Assembly: GCA_035529695.1 (NCBI GenBank)
Contig: DATKWD010000108.1
Span: forward strand, 1 to 64,000
Reading direction: 5' to 3'
DNA length: 64,000 nucleotides
From: DATKWD01 sp035529695
Lineage (GTDB): Bacteria; Actinomycetota; Acidimicrobiia; Acidimicrobiales; Salinilacustritrichaceae
Part shown: one piece after another, positions 57,490 through 64,000 of the stretch
Layout of the letters: every line of letters begins with the position of its first letter
How positions within the stretch are numbered: the first letter of the stretch is position 1
Notes under the pieces: generated by a model
Told to the model about the DNA's origin: nothing
Databases searched by the model: none
What the model saw: only the letters and a program-made list of their open reading frames with translations
Made by a program: the position numbers and the translations under genes

Positions 57490-58221
57490 ATGCTGACCGT
57501 CGACTACCAACGCCTCGACCTCCAACCGGGACACCGCATCCTCGATCTCGGGTGCGGTGCGGGCCGCCATGCCTTCGAATCGTTGCGACGCGGCGCGAAG
57601 GTCACCGCCTTCGACTACGACGCGACCGAGCTCAAGGAGGTCATGAACCTCTTCGGCGCGATGGACGAGGTCGGCGAAACCGGCGCGGGCGGCGACGGTG
57701 CGGCCACCAACGGCGACGCCGTCCGGCTGCCGTTCCCGAACGACACCTTCGATCGCATCATCGCCGCCGAGGTGCTCGAGCACATCCCCGACGACGACGG
57801 CGCCATGGCCGAGCTCGCCCGGGTGCTCAAGCCGGGCGGGATCCTCGCCGTCACGGTGCCGGCCTGGCTGTCCGAGCGGATCTGCTGGGCGATCACCGAC
57901 GAGTACCACGCGCCGTTCGTCGAAGGCGGCCACCTGCGCATCTACACCGAGGCCGGACTCCGCTCGCAGCTCCGTGACGCCGGCCTCGAGCCTCGAGGCG
58001 CACACCACGCCCACGCGCTGCACGCCCCGTACTGGTGGTTGAAGTGCGCGGTCGGGGTCAAGAACGACGACCACCCGCTCGTGCAGGCCTACCATCAGCT
58101 CCTGGTGTGGGACATCACCAAGGCGCCGCTGGCAACCCGCGTCGCCGACGCGGTGCTCAACCCGGTGATCGGCAAGTCCATCATCGTCTACGCCCGCAAA
58201 TCCGAAGGGCGGAACGCGTGA
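57490..58221 (+). CDS. Class I SAM-dependent methyltransferase (Methyltransf_11 type)
   Basis: A 243-residue protein. SAM motif: RILDLGCGAGRHAFESLRRG with FDYDATEL as the ribose acid; motif IV FDRIIAAEVLEHIPDD; LKPGGILAVTVPAW. An extra loop with an acidic and Gly-rich sequence (DEVGETGAGGDGAATNGD) precedes motif II and a C-terminal part ends in a helix. It starts 21 nt after the glycosyltransferase and its stop overlaps the next gene start, so they form one operon. Confidence 0.92.
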   Translation: MLTVDYQRLDLQPGHRILDLGCGAGRHAFESLRRGAKVTAFDYDATELKEVMNLFGAMDEVGETGAGGDGAATNGDAVRLPFPNDTFDRIIAAEVLEHIPDDDGAMAELARVLKPGGILAVTVPAWLSERICWAITDEYHAPFVEGGHLRIYTEAGLRSQLRDAGLEPRGAHHAHALHAPYWWLKCAVGVKNDDHPLVQAYHQLLVWDITKAPLATRVADAVLNPVIGKSIIVYARKSEGRNA

Positions 58222-59273
58222 CTGGGTCGACCTCTCACGTCCCCACCGTCGAGGGCCTGCTGACCGCGTCCGACGTCTCGGCGACCGTCGATGCGATCGC
58301 CTCGTGGCAACTGCCGTCGGGGATGATCCCGTGGTTTCCCGGTGGCCATGCCGACGCCTGGAACCACGTCGAGGCAGCGATGGCGCTGAGTCTCGGCGGG
58401 CGTCGCGAACAAGCCGATCGGGCCTTCGACTGGCTCATCGATCTGCAACGACCCGACGGCTCGTGGCACCAGTACTACGTCGACGACGGGGTCGAACAGG
58501 ACAAGCTCGACGCCAACGTCATCGCGTACATCGCGGCCGGCGTGTGGCACCACCATCTGCTGTGGGAGGACGACACCTTCACCGAGCGGCTCTGGCCGGT
58601 CGTCGAGAAGGCGATCGACTTCGTGCTCGACCTCCAGACCCCACGGGGCGAGATCCTGTGGGCACGCCACGCCGACGGCACCCCGTGGAGCTTCGCCCTG
58701 CTCACCGGGTCGGCGAGCATCTGCCACAGCCTGCGGTGTGCGATCGCCGTGGCCGGCCACCTCGGGCACGAGCGACCCGACTGGGAGCTCTCCGCGGCGA
58801 AGCTGTCGAACGTCATCGCCAACGAGCCCGATGCCTTCGCGCCGAAGCACCGGTGGGCCATGGACTGGTACTACCCGGTACTCGGAGGGGTGCTCACCGG
58901 AGATGCCGGTCGAGCACGGCTCGATGAGCGGTGGGACACCTTCATCATGGACGGCCGCGGGGTGCGGTGCGTGTCCGACCGGCCGTGGGTCACCACTGCC
59001 GAGACCTGCGAGTGTGCCATGGCCTGCCTGGCCGTCGGCCAGGACGAGCGGGCGATGGATCTGTTCTCGTGGGCCCACAAGCTCCGCGAGGACAACGGCC
59101 GCTACTGGACCGGGATCGTGTTTCCCCAAGAGGTCCACTTCCCGGGCGAAGAACAGTCGACCTATTCGGCGGCTGCCGTGGTGCTCGCCGCCGACGCCAT
59201 GTCGGGCACGAGCAGCGCATCGAAGTTGTTCGTGAGCCACGACGACGTGCTGCCACCCCTCATCGATCTCTGA
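58218..59273 (+). CDS. Alpha/alpha-toroid (prenyltransferase/squalene-cyclase-like) protein
   Basis: A 351-residue protein of repeated helix pairs: LPSGMIPWFPGGHADAWNHV, LQRPDGSWHQYY (a QW-like motif), LQTPRGEILWARHADGT and CECAMACLAVGQDERA. The pattern fits a six-barrel toroid such as prenyltransferase-beta or glycoside hydrolase-like proteins. No DDxD aspartate-rich motif is visible, so it is not clearly a cyclase or prenyltransferase. GTG 58218 overlaps the methyltransferase stop (GTGA). It may modify or bind the product of the block; substrate unknown. Confidence 0.8.
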   Translation: MTGSTSHVPTVEGLLTASDVSATVDAIASWQLPSGMIPWFPGGHADAWNHVEAAMALSLGGRREQADRAFDWLIDLQRPDGSWHQYYVDDGVEQDKLDANVIAYIAAGVWHHHLLWEDDTFTERLWPVVEKAIDFVLDLQTPRGEILWARHADGTPWSFALLTGSASICHSLRCAIAVAGHLGHERPDWELSAAKLSNVIANEPDAFAPKHRWAMDWYYPVLGGVLTGDAGRARLDERWDTFIMDGRGVRCVSDRPWVTTAETCECAMACLAVGQDERAMDLFSWAHKLREDNGRYWTGIVFPQEVHFPGEEQSTYSAAAVVLAADAMSGTSSASKLFVSHDDVLPPLIDL

Positions 59274-59285
59274 CGAACCTCCGCA

Positions 59286-59939
59286 TCATTCAGATGCATT
59301 CGGGCCGGTCGCAGCAACCGGCTCGACAGCTTTCAGGACACGCAGGCTTCCGGTCGCCGACTCGGGCTCGAACCTTCCGCTGCCGAGCGCCCGGAGATAG
59401 ATCTCGTACGGCGGTTGGCCACCGTCGGCCGGGTCGGGGAACACGTCGTGGATGACCAGCCGCCCGCCGGGCCGCACGTGACGCACCCACAGGTCGTAGT
59501 CGCGATGTGCGGGCTCACGGCCGTGGCCGCCGTCGATGAAGAGCAGCGACAACGGGGTCGTCCAGTGGGCGCCGACCGTCGGCGAGTCGCCGACGAGTGC
59601 CACGACCGATCCCTCCAGGCCGGCCTCGTGAACGGTCCGTCGGAAGTGCGGCAGCGTGTCGATGCGCCCTGACACGTCATCGACCAGATCGGGTTCGTGC
59701 CATTCCCACCCCGGCTGGTTCTCCTCACTCCCCCGGTGATGATCGAGCGCGAACAGGATGGTCTCTCGCTCCTGGGCCGCAGACCCGAGATAGACCGACG
59801 ACTTGCCGCAGTACGACCCGATCTCGAGCATGGGCCCGTCGACGTCGAGCGTGGCCGCCGCGTCGTGGAGCGCAAGGCCCTCGTCGGGCGGCATGAAGCC
59901 ACGGGCGGCCTCGGCGGCAGCTCGAAGCGCAGCGTCCAT
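59286..59939 (-). CDS. SAM-dependent methyltransferase (class I, CmcI-like)
   Basis: A 217-residue protein. SAM motif: MLEIGSYCGKSSVYLG with ILFALDHHRGSEENQ; metal/active acid LLFIDGGHGREPAHRDYDLW; GGRLVIHDVFPDP. The arrangement is that of CmcI or macrocin-O-methyltransferase relatives that act on hydroxyl groups of sugars or antibiotics. CAGACT (59946-59951, minus) ends 6 nt before the ATG. It is convergent with the toroid gene (12 nt), so it belongs to the block by function at most. Confidence 0.85.
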   Translation of the reverse strand: MDAALRAAAEAARGFMPPDEGLALHDAAATLDVDGPMLEIGSYCGKSSVYLGSAAQERETILFALDHHRGSEENQPGWEWHEPDLVDDVSGRIDTLPHFRRTVHEAGLEGSVVALVGDSPTVGAHWTTPLSLLFIDGGHGREPAHRDYDLWVRHVRPGGRLVIHDVFPDPADGGQPPYEIYLRALGSGRFEPESATGSLRVLKAVEPVAATGPNASE

Positions 59940-59970
59940 CACCGGAGTCTGTCAGCCCCCTGCGGAACCG

Positions 59971-60441
59971 TCAGGCGAACTCGGGGACCGAGGCCGGATC
60001 GGCCTGAGCCGAAGCCGTGTCGGCGCCGAACAGCATCGTGTCGAGCACGAGGTACTTCGCGACCCAGATGAGCCCGAACGCACCGATGTTCGCGACGTTC
60101 ACCGCCAGGGGGTTCGTCCACACGCCGGCCACGACGGTGACCGCGATGGTCGAGAGCGCGAGTCCGAGCAGGCTGAACCCCCAGAACGGGAGCACTTCGC
60201 GACGGAAGTCGTTGCGTCCCCGCTTGCGCCAGACCCAGGCACGGTTGAGGAAGTACGCGGGCACCGAGGCAATCGACACTGCCAGCAGGTTGGTGACCGT
60301 CGGGGAGAGCCCCATCGGGCCGTGGAACGCCAAGATGAGCGCCTGGGTGATGACCACACCGATCACCGAGACGGCGGAATACTTGAGCGCCTTCACGCCG
60401 CCCTGCGCGACGGCTCGGCGAAACATCGCGCGCGGAGACAT
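59971..60441 (-). CDS. GtrA-family membrane protein
   Basis: A 156-residue protein with four membrane spans (about 24-40, 50-66, 87-105 and 115-135) and the GtrA signature VPAYFLNRAWVWR. GtrA proteins flip lipid-linked sugars across the membrane or anchor glycosyltransferases. The basic N-terminus (FRRAVAQGGVKALK) stays inside. ATG 60439-60441 follows TACGAT by 9 nt. Its position beside the glycosyltransferase block suggests that both work on one surface glycan. Confidence 0.9.
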   Translation of the reverse strand: MSPRAMFRRAVAQGGVKALKYSAVSVIGVVITQALILAFHGPMGLSPTVTNLLAVSIASVPAYFLNRAWVWRKRGRNDFRREVLPFWGFSLLGLALSTIAVTVVAGVWTNPLAVNVANIGAFGLIWVAKYLVLDTMLFGADTASAQADPASVPEFA

Positions 60442-60534
60442 GTAGGCAGCATCGTACGCGCATTTTCGACCCTTGAGCGATTCAGGCCGATCGGCCCACC
60501 CTCGCCCCCGGCCCGAAGCCGGCCGGCACGCTTG

Positions 60535-60540
60535 TAGTGT
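60535..60540 (+). promoter_or_regulatory. Leaderless -10 box of the thioesterase gene
   Basis: TAGTGT ends 7 nt before ATG 60548 and supports it over an upstream ATG at 60473. Confidence 0.45.
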
Positions 60541-60547
60541 CGGCGCG

Positions 60548-61402
60548 ATGTCCCAGGAAGCACTCGACGCGTTGATCGATCTGCTCGATCTCGAACCCAT
60601 CGAGGTGAACATCTTCCGGGGCGTCTCGCCCGACGAGGATCGCCAACGGGTGTTCGGCGGACAGGTCGCCGGCCAGGCGCTCGTCGCAGCCGCACGCACC
60701 GTCGAGGACTCGTTCGCGGTGCACAGTCTGCACTCGTACTTCCTGCGGCCGGGCGACCCCAACGTCCCGATCCTGTACGAGGTCGACCGCATTCGTGATG
60801 GTCGCAGCTTCACCACACGCCGGGTGGTCGCGATCCAGCACGGACGGGCAATCTTCAACCTGGCGGCCTCGTTCCACATCGCCGAGGAGGGCTTCGACCA
60901 CCAAGCCGATGCGGGCCTCGACGCCGTGCCGGCCCCCGACGACCTCCCTGACTTCGACGAGCGCATGGCCCCGTACATCTCGGACGAACCATGGTTTCAC
61001 CGGCCGCGTCCGATCGACAGCCGCTACGTCGACTGGAACCCACCGGACCGCAAGGAGTCCCTCGAGCCGCGCCAGCGGGTGTGGCTGCGTGCCGACGGCA
61101 GGCTCACCGACGATCCGGTGATCCACCAGTGCATCCTCACCTACGCCTCGGACATGACCGTCCTCGACACGGCCCTGCTGCCCCACAGTGGAAGCTGGCA
61201 CGACCCGAACATGTTCATGGCGAGCCTCGACCACGCCATGTGGTTCCACCGACCGTTCCGGGTCGACGAGTGGCTTCTGTACGACCAGGACAGCCCGACC
61301 GCCTCAGCGGGACGCGGCCTCGGACGCGGACTCATCTTCGACGCCTCCGGGCACCTCGTCGTGTCGGTCGTGCAGGAAGGGCTGCTCCGAGTCCTCCGCT
61401 GA
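60548..61402 (+). CDS. tesB: Acyl-CoA thioesterase II (TesB)
   Basis: A 284-residue double-hotdog enzyme that hydrolyses acyl-CoA to fatty acid and CoA. VFGGQVAGQALVAAARTV (about 35-52) is the first hotdog core; GRSFTTRRVVAIQ and FNLAASFH the first sheet; DPVIHQCILTYASDMT, SLDHAMWFHRPFRVDEW and VVSVVQEGLLRV the second, which carry the Asp/Thr/Gln triad of the family. Length is normal. The gene is convergent with the thioredoxin-like gene. Confidence 0.94.
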   Translation: MSQEALDALIDLLDLEPIEVNIFRGVSPDEDRQRVFGGQVAGQALVAAARTVEDSFAVHSLHSYFLRPGDPNVPILYEVDRIRDGRSFTTRRVVAIQHGRAIFNLAASFHIAEEGFDHQADAGLDAVPAPDDLPDFDERMAPYISDEPWFHRPRPIDSRYVDWNPPDRKESLEPRQRVWLRADGRLTDDPVIHQCILTYASDMTVLDTALLPHSGSWHDPNMFMASLDHAMWFHRPFRVDEWLLYDQDSPTASAGRGLGRGLIFDASGHLVVSVVQEGLLRVLR

Positions 61403-61411
61403 GCCGCCGGA

Positions 61412-61792
61412 TCAGACCGGTCGCAGCGAGAAGAACTCCGACGCCGCAGCCGGACCGGCCAGCCGGAGGTCGATGACCCCGTCGGCGTTCGCACGAAGCA
61501 CCGTCGGTGCGGCGCGCACCGAGAGGGCGTCGCTGAGGTCGGGGCGTGAGCTCGCGTCGATCGCCGTCACGGTCGCGCTCGACTCGGTCGAGCGGAGGAC
61601 GTCCACCACCGGACCACAGGTCACGCACGTGGGGGTCGTGAACACGACCCAGGTCGGTCCAGGACCGCGGAGTTCGACCGGGAGCACGTCGGCGTCCCCC
61701 GTGACCTGCAGCCCGGCGAGGCGCCGCCGATAGCCCAGGTTCCCGAGGCCGACGAGCGTCACCACGAGGAGCACCAGCTGGACCCGCATCAT
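61412..61792 (-). CDS. Membrane-anchored thioredoxin-like protein
   Basis: A 126-residue protein. An uncleaved N-terminal anchor (VQLVLLVVTLVGLGNLGY, about 4-21) is followed by a short basic loop and a thioredoxin fold with the active CxxC CVTC (C56, C59) in FTTPTCVTCGPV and the cis-Pro in AAPTVLR. It is outside or at the membrane face. The ATG overlaps the stop of the DUF4395 gene (ATGA), so they are translated together and probably form a redox pair. Confidence 0.85.
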   Translation of the reverse strand: MMRVQLVLLVVTLVGLGNLGYRRRLAGLQVTGDADVLPVELRGPGPTWVVFTTPTCVTCGPVVDVLRSTESSATVTAIDASSRPDLSDALSVRAAPTVLRANADGVIDLRLAGPAAASEFFSLRPV

Positions 61793-62220
61793 CGGTGAGC
61801 CACCTCGACGCCTGAACGGCGGGCCAGCAGCACGTAGATCTCGCACCCGACACAGATCCCGGTCGTGGCGGCCAGCCCTGCGAGCGCGGCGACCACCAGT
61901 GCGAGGGCCCAGGCCAGACCGGTGGCGCCGACGAGCAGCGCCACCGACGCGCCTGCGAGGAACACGACCCCCACCGCGGCGGCGAACCGCGGTGGGCGCG
62001 GGTCCTCGAGGAATGACGGCGCATCGAGCCTCGGCCCGATGACCTCTTTGAAGAAGCGCAGGGCTGGGCCGTAGTCGGAACCGAACGCCGCGCCGGCGAA
62101 GAGCACGAGGGCGAACACCGGGATCACGACGCGAGCGTCCACGACGAACCCCGCGAGCAAACCAACGGTGAGCACCGCCTGGTTGAAGCGGGGACCACGC
62201 GGATCGATGGGAGTGGGCAT
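61789..62220 (-). CDS. DUF4395-family membrane protein
   Basis: A 143-residue protein with an N-terminal DPRGPRFNQAVLTVGLLAG motif, four hydrophobic segments (about 13-28, 32-45, 85-102 and 105-122) and a CxxC (ICVGCEIYVLL, near 124-127). DUF4395 members are found next to thioredoxin-like or rhodanese genes, as here. ATG 62218-62220 is used; a GTG one codon earlier is possible. Function unknown. Confidence 0.85.
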   Translation of the reverse strand: MPTPIDPRGPRFNQAVLTVGLLAGFVVDARVVIPVFALVLFAGAAFGSDYGPALRFFKEVIGPRLDAPSFLEDPRPPRFAAAVGVVFLAGASVALLVGATGLAWALALVVAALAGLAATTGICVGCEIYVLLARRSGVEVAHR

Positions 62221-62275
62221 CACCCATCCTAAACATGACCCAACAGGTCAACATTCCCGAACGGGTGACGCGTCG

Positions 62276-62281
62276 TACGCT
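62276..62281 (+). promoter_or_regulatory. Leaderless -10 box of the transglycosylase gene
   Basis: TACGCT ends 7 nt before GTG 62289. It gives a start that places the lipobox at a normal distance; an ATG at 62235 would put 18 extra residues before it. Confidence 0.5.
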
Positions 62282-62288
62282 CAGGGAC

Positions 62289-63290
62289 GTGACGTGGCAC
62301 CGACGAGCGAGCACAGGGCTGGCCCTCGGTCTGCTGCTCAGCGCCTGCGCTGCCGGTGGCGCCGACGATGCCGGGGGCGGGGCGCTCTCGACCGGTGCGA
62401 CTGCCATCAGCACCACCAGCACCACGACACCTGCCGCCTCCTCGACAGATCGTGCCCCTGCTGCGCCTTCCACCGACCCGCCCTCGACCACGTCGACCAC
62501 CGAGCGCTCGCCCGAACCACTGCGAACGCCGATGGCGGCCACCGAACCACGCGAGCTCGCGACCCAGATCGTCGAAGCCGAGGCCGAGATCCGCGACCCC
62601 GACACACCACCGGACGTGCTGGCCAACGCGGGCCTGATGCAGCAGGTCGCCTATCGAGCCCTCGGAACTCATCCGGAGTGGGATGCGATCGTGCTCCAGA
62701 GCGTGCCCGAGGACCTCAGGCCGGCCGTGCTCCTCAACGTCGGGGCAAGGCGCCAGTTCCGCGGCATGCACACTCGACTCCAGGAGAACCTCCCCGCGTG
62801 GACCATCGTCGAACCGGTCCCGGCTGCCGAGTTGCTGCGCTCCTACCAGGAGGCCGAAGCCGAATTCGGCATCGAGTGGGAGTACCTCGCCGCCATCAAC
62901 CTGGTCGAGACCGGCATGGGCCGCATTCGCGGAACCTCCTCCGCCGGCGCCCAGGGTCCCATGCAGTTCCTGCCGTCGACGTGGGACGCGTTCGGAGAGG
63001 GCGACATCAACGACCCGCGCGACGCGATCTTCGGGGCCGCCCGGTACCTCCGCCACAACGGCGGTGCCGATGGCAACATCGCCGGGGCCCTGTTCCGGTA
63101 CAACAACCACCAGAACTACGTCCGCGGCGTCACCTCCTATGCCCTGGTGATGAAAGAGGACCCGCAGGCCTTCTTCGGCTTTCACCAGTGGCAGGTCGTG
63201 TTCCTCACGGTCCGAGGCGACGTGATCTTGTTCCCCGGCTACGCCGAACCCGCGCCGGTTCCGGTGGACGAGTACCTCGCCCGCAGCTGA
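62289..63290 (+). CDS. Lytic transglycosylase lipoprotein (SLT domain)
   Basis: A 333-residue secreted lipoprotein. Signal: WHRRASTGLALGLLLSAC with lipobox LSAC (Cys near 20); then a Ser/Thr/Pro-rich linker (about 25-95); then a helical domain; then the SLT domain with the catalytic Glu in INLVETGMGR and SAGAQGPMQFLPSTWDAFG, and ARYLRHNGGADGNIAGALFR. It cleaves peptidoglycan glycan strands with 1,6-anhydro product. GTG 62289 is chosen because of the -10 box and the signal layout. Confidence 0.92.
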   Translation: MTWHRRASTGLALGLLLSACAAGGADDAGGGALSTGATAISTTSTTTPAASSTDRAPAAPSTDPPSTTSTTERSPEPLRTPMAATEPRELATQIVEAEAEIRDPDTPPDVLANAGLMQQVAYRALGTHPEWDAIVLQSVPEDLRPAVLLNVGARRQFRGMHTRLQENLPAWTIVEPVPAAELLRSYQEAEAEFGIEWEYLAAINLVETGMGRIRGTSSAGAQGPMQFLPSTWDAFGEGDINDPRDAIFGAARYLRHNGGADGNIAGALFRYNNHQNYVRGVTSYALVMKEDPQAFFGFHQWQVVFLTVRGDVILFPGYAEPAPVPVDEYLARS

Positions 63291-63423
63291 TCAGCCGGTC
63301 AGGCGGTCAGGCCGAACCCGAGCGCAAGTGGTGGACCTCGGCGGCCGATGCGGTACCGTGACGGCGTCACCGGCCGCCTGCGGGTCGCCGGTCGCCCTCG
63401 CCGGAGAGTGACCTTCGGCCGGA

Positions 63424-63462
63424 GGTGTTCCACCTCGCTGCTGCCAGGCCTGGGGGAACACC
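63424..63462. promoter_or_regulatory. Inverted repeat upstream of the last gene
   Basis: GGTGTTCC and GGAACACC, perfect 8-bp arms 23 nt apart, inside the 237-nt gap after the transglycosylase gene. Could be a terminator stem or a regulatory site; no U-tract. Confidence 0.35.
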
Positions 63463-63527
63463 GATCGAAATCGGCGGCACACGTCGTCGATCCGAACGGA
63501 AAGCGAAAGCGCATCACCACCACCGCC

Positions 63528-64000
63528 ATGCCCGCGCCGAGTACCCAGGGCGAGTTCGAGCTCCTCGTCCAGGACCACCTCGACCAGATCGCCGACGACG
63601 CCGTCGAATCAGTCCTGCGCGCCGACGAACAGCGTTGGCGGCGGACCCTGCAGCGCATCTTCGACGACGTCGATGACACCCTCTTCGACCTCCGCCGCGA
63701 CTACCGCGGGCCCAACCGGGCCCAGGTGCTCGCCGACTTCGAGGACCAGCGGGCCCGGGTCGCCATCGTCCTCGGCTCGCTCGGCGACGACATCGACCTC
63801 GACGAGCTCGACGCGGTCGACGACGACCTCGTCACCCCGCCGGGCGAACGCGCCGCGACGCCGACCGAAACCGCTCCTCGCCCGAAGGACGGGGTCGCCC
63901 AGCTCCAGCTGTCGTGGACCCCCGGTCAGCTCATCGCCTGGTCGTCCGGTCCGAACGCTCGTCACGAGCGAACCGATGCGGTGCTGGCCCGGCTCGAGAA
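63528..64000 (+). CDS. Uncharacterised protein, 5' part only
   Basis: The gene runs off the right edge; 157 codons are seen. The N-terminus (about 1-110) is acidic and helical (EFELLVQDHLDQIADDA, RRTLQRIFDDVDDTLFDLRR), then a Thr/Pro linker, then a beta-like LQLSWTPGQLIAWSSGPNAR. The LSWTPGxxxAW segment vaguely recalls the N-terminus of some SNF2-type helicases, but not enough to name it. ATG 63528 is one option; GTG 63408 is in frame and upstream. No ribosome-binding site is visible at either. Confidence 0.55.
   Translation, partial: MPAPSTQGEFELLVQDHLDQIADDAVESVLRADEQRWRRTLQRIFDDVDDTLFDLRRDYRGPNRAQVLADFEDQRARVAIVLGSLGDDIDLDELDAVDDDLVTPPGERAATPTETAPRPKDGVAQLQLSWTPGQLIAWSSGPNARHERTDAVLARLE

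Noticed and set aside
1..64000. tRNA, rRNA, transposase, integrase or prophage genes
   Set aside because: None found on reading both strands; gene content and composition are even across the window.

Overview
The window is GC-rich, densely coded DNA of an actinobacterium. No gap between genes exceeds about 250 bp. There is no rRNA, tRNA, CRISPR array, insertion sequence or prophage that I can recognise. The gene content (HbhA-like protein beside a small XRE regulator, Nei2-type glycosylase, HelD, a two-lobed Lhr helicase, sortase E-like protein, LLM flavin oxidoreductase, hemE-hemY pair) fits Actinomycetota. An Acidimicrobiia-like lineage is my guess from overall feel, not a demonstrated fact.

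Layout. 1-3.6 kb: ArsR/SRPBCC pair, small proteins, a permuted-papain protein, a DinB-ankyrin fusion and a methyltransferase. 3.7-11 kb: an oxidative-catabolism block on the minus strand (LLM monooxygenase, TetR regulator, two Baeyer-Villiger-type flavin monooxygenases, MFS transporter, FrnE/DsbA-like protein). 11-17 kb: a membrane-anchored Hsp70-like protein, an SPPY-type DNA methyltransferase with an extra C-terminal domain, and a putative glycoside hydrolase. 17-21 kb: cytochrome P450, CDF cation exporter, XRE regulator, HbhA/phasin-like protein, 1-Cys peroxiredoxin. 21-24.4 kb: a giant cyclase-ATPase-TPR regulator. 24.5-33.3 kb: two paralogous ABC modules (ATPase plus double-FtsX permease) flanking a histidine kinase/response regulator pair. 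33-42 kb: redox and DNA-repair genes, then lhr. 42-49 kb: Suc_Fer-like protein, VIT-type transporter, O-methyltransferase, molybdopterin oxidoreductase, HelD, patatin. 49.5-54.5 kb: hemE-hemY, sortase, Lnt homologue, dtd. 54.6-64 kb: epimerase, a glycosyltransferase/methyltransferase/toroid-fold cluster, GtrA, TesB thioesterase, a redox pair with two CxxC proteins, a lytic transglycosylase lipoprotein, and a partial gene at the right edge.

Signals beyond the genes. (1) More than twenty genes have a TAnnnT or CAnnnT -10 box ending 6-10 nt before the start codon, so leaderless transcription appears to be a main expression mode, and it decides several GTG starts. (2) The second flavin monooxygenase (7187-9115) and the P450 (17125-18324) share a 21-bp operator/promoter, 19 of 21 bases identical, placed 4 and 7 bases from their start codons. 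This suggests one repressor controlling two oxygenases 8 kb apart. (3) A 49-bp palindrome with GATC ends occurs in two good copies and one degenerate copy between genes. (4) A 23-bp GC-rich repeat occurs in a 2 x 72-bp intergenic tandem and again, in frame, as 2 x 30 bp inside lhr. (5) The Lnt homologue has Ser where the catalytic Cys should be.
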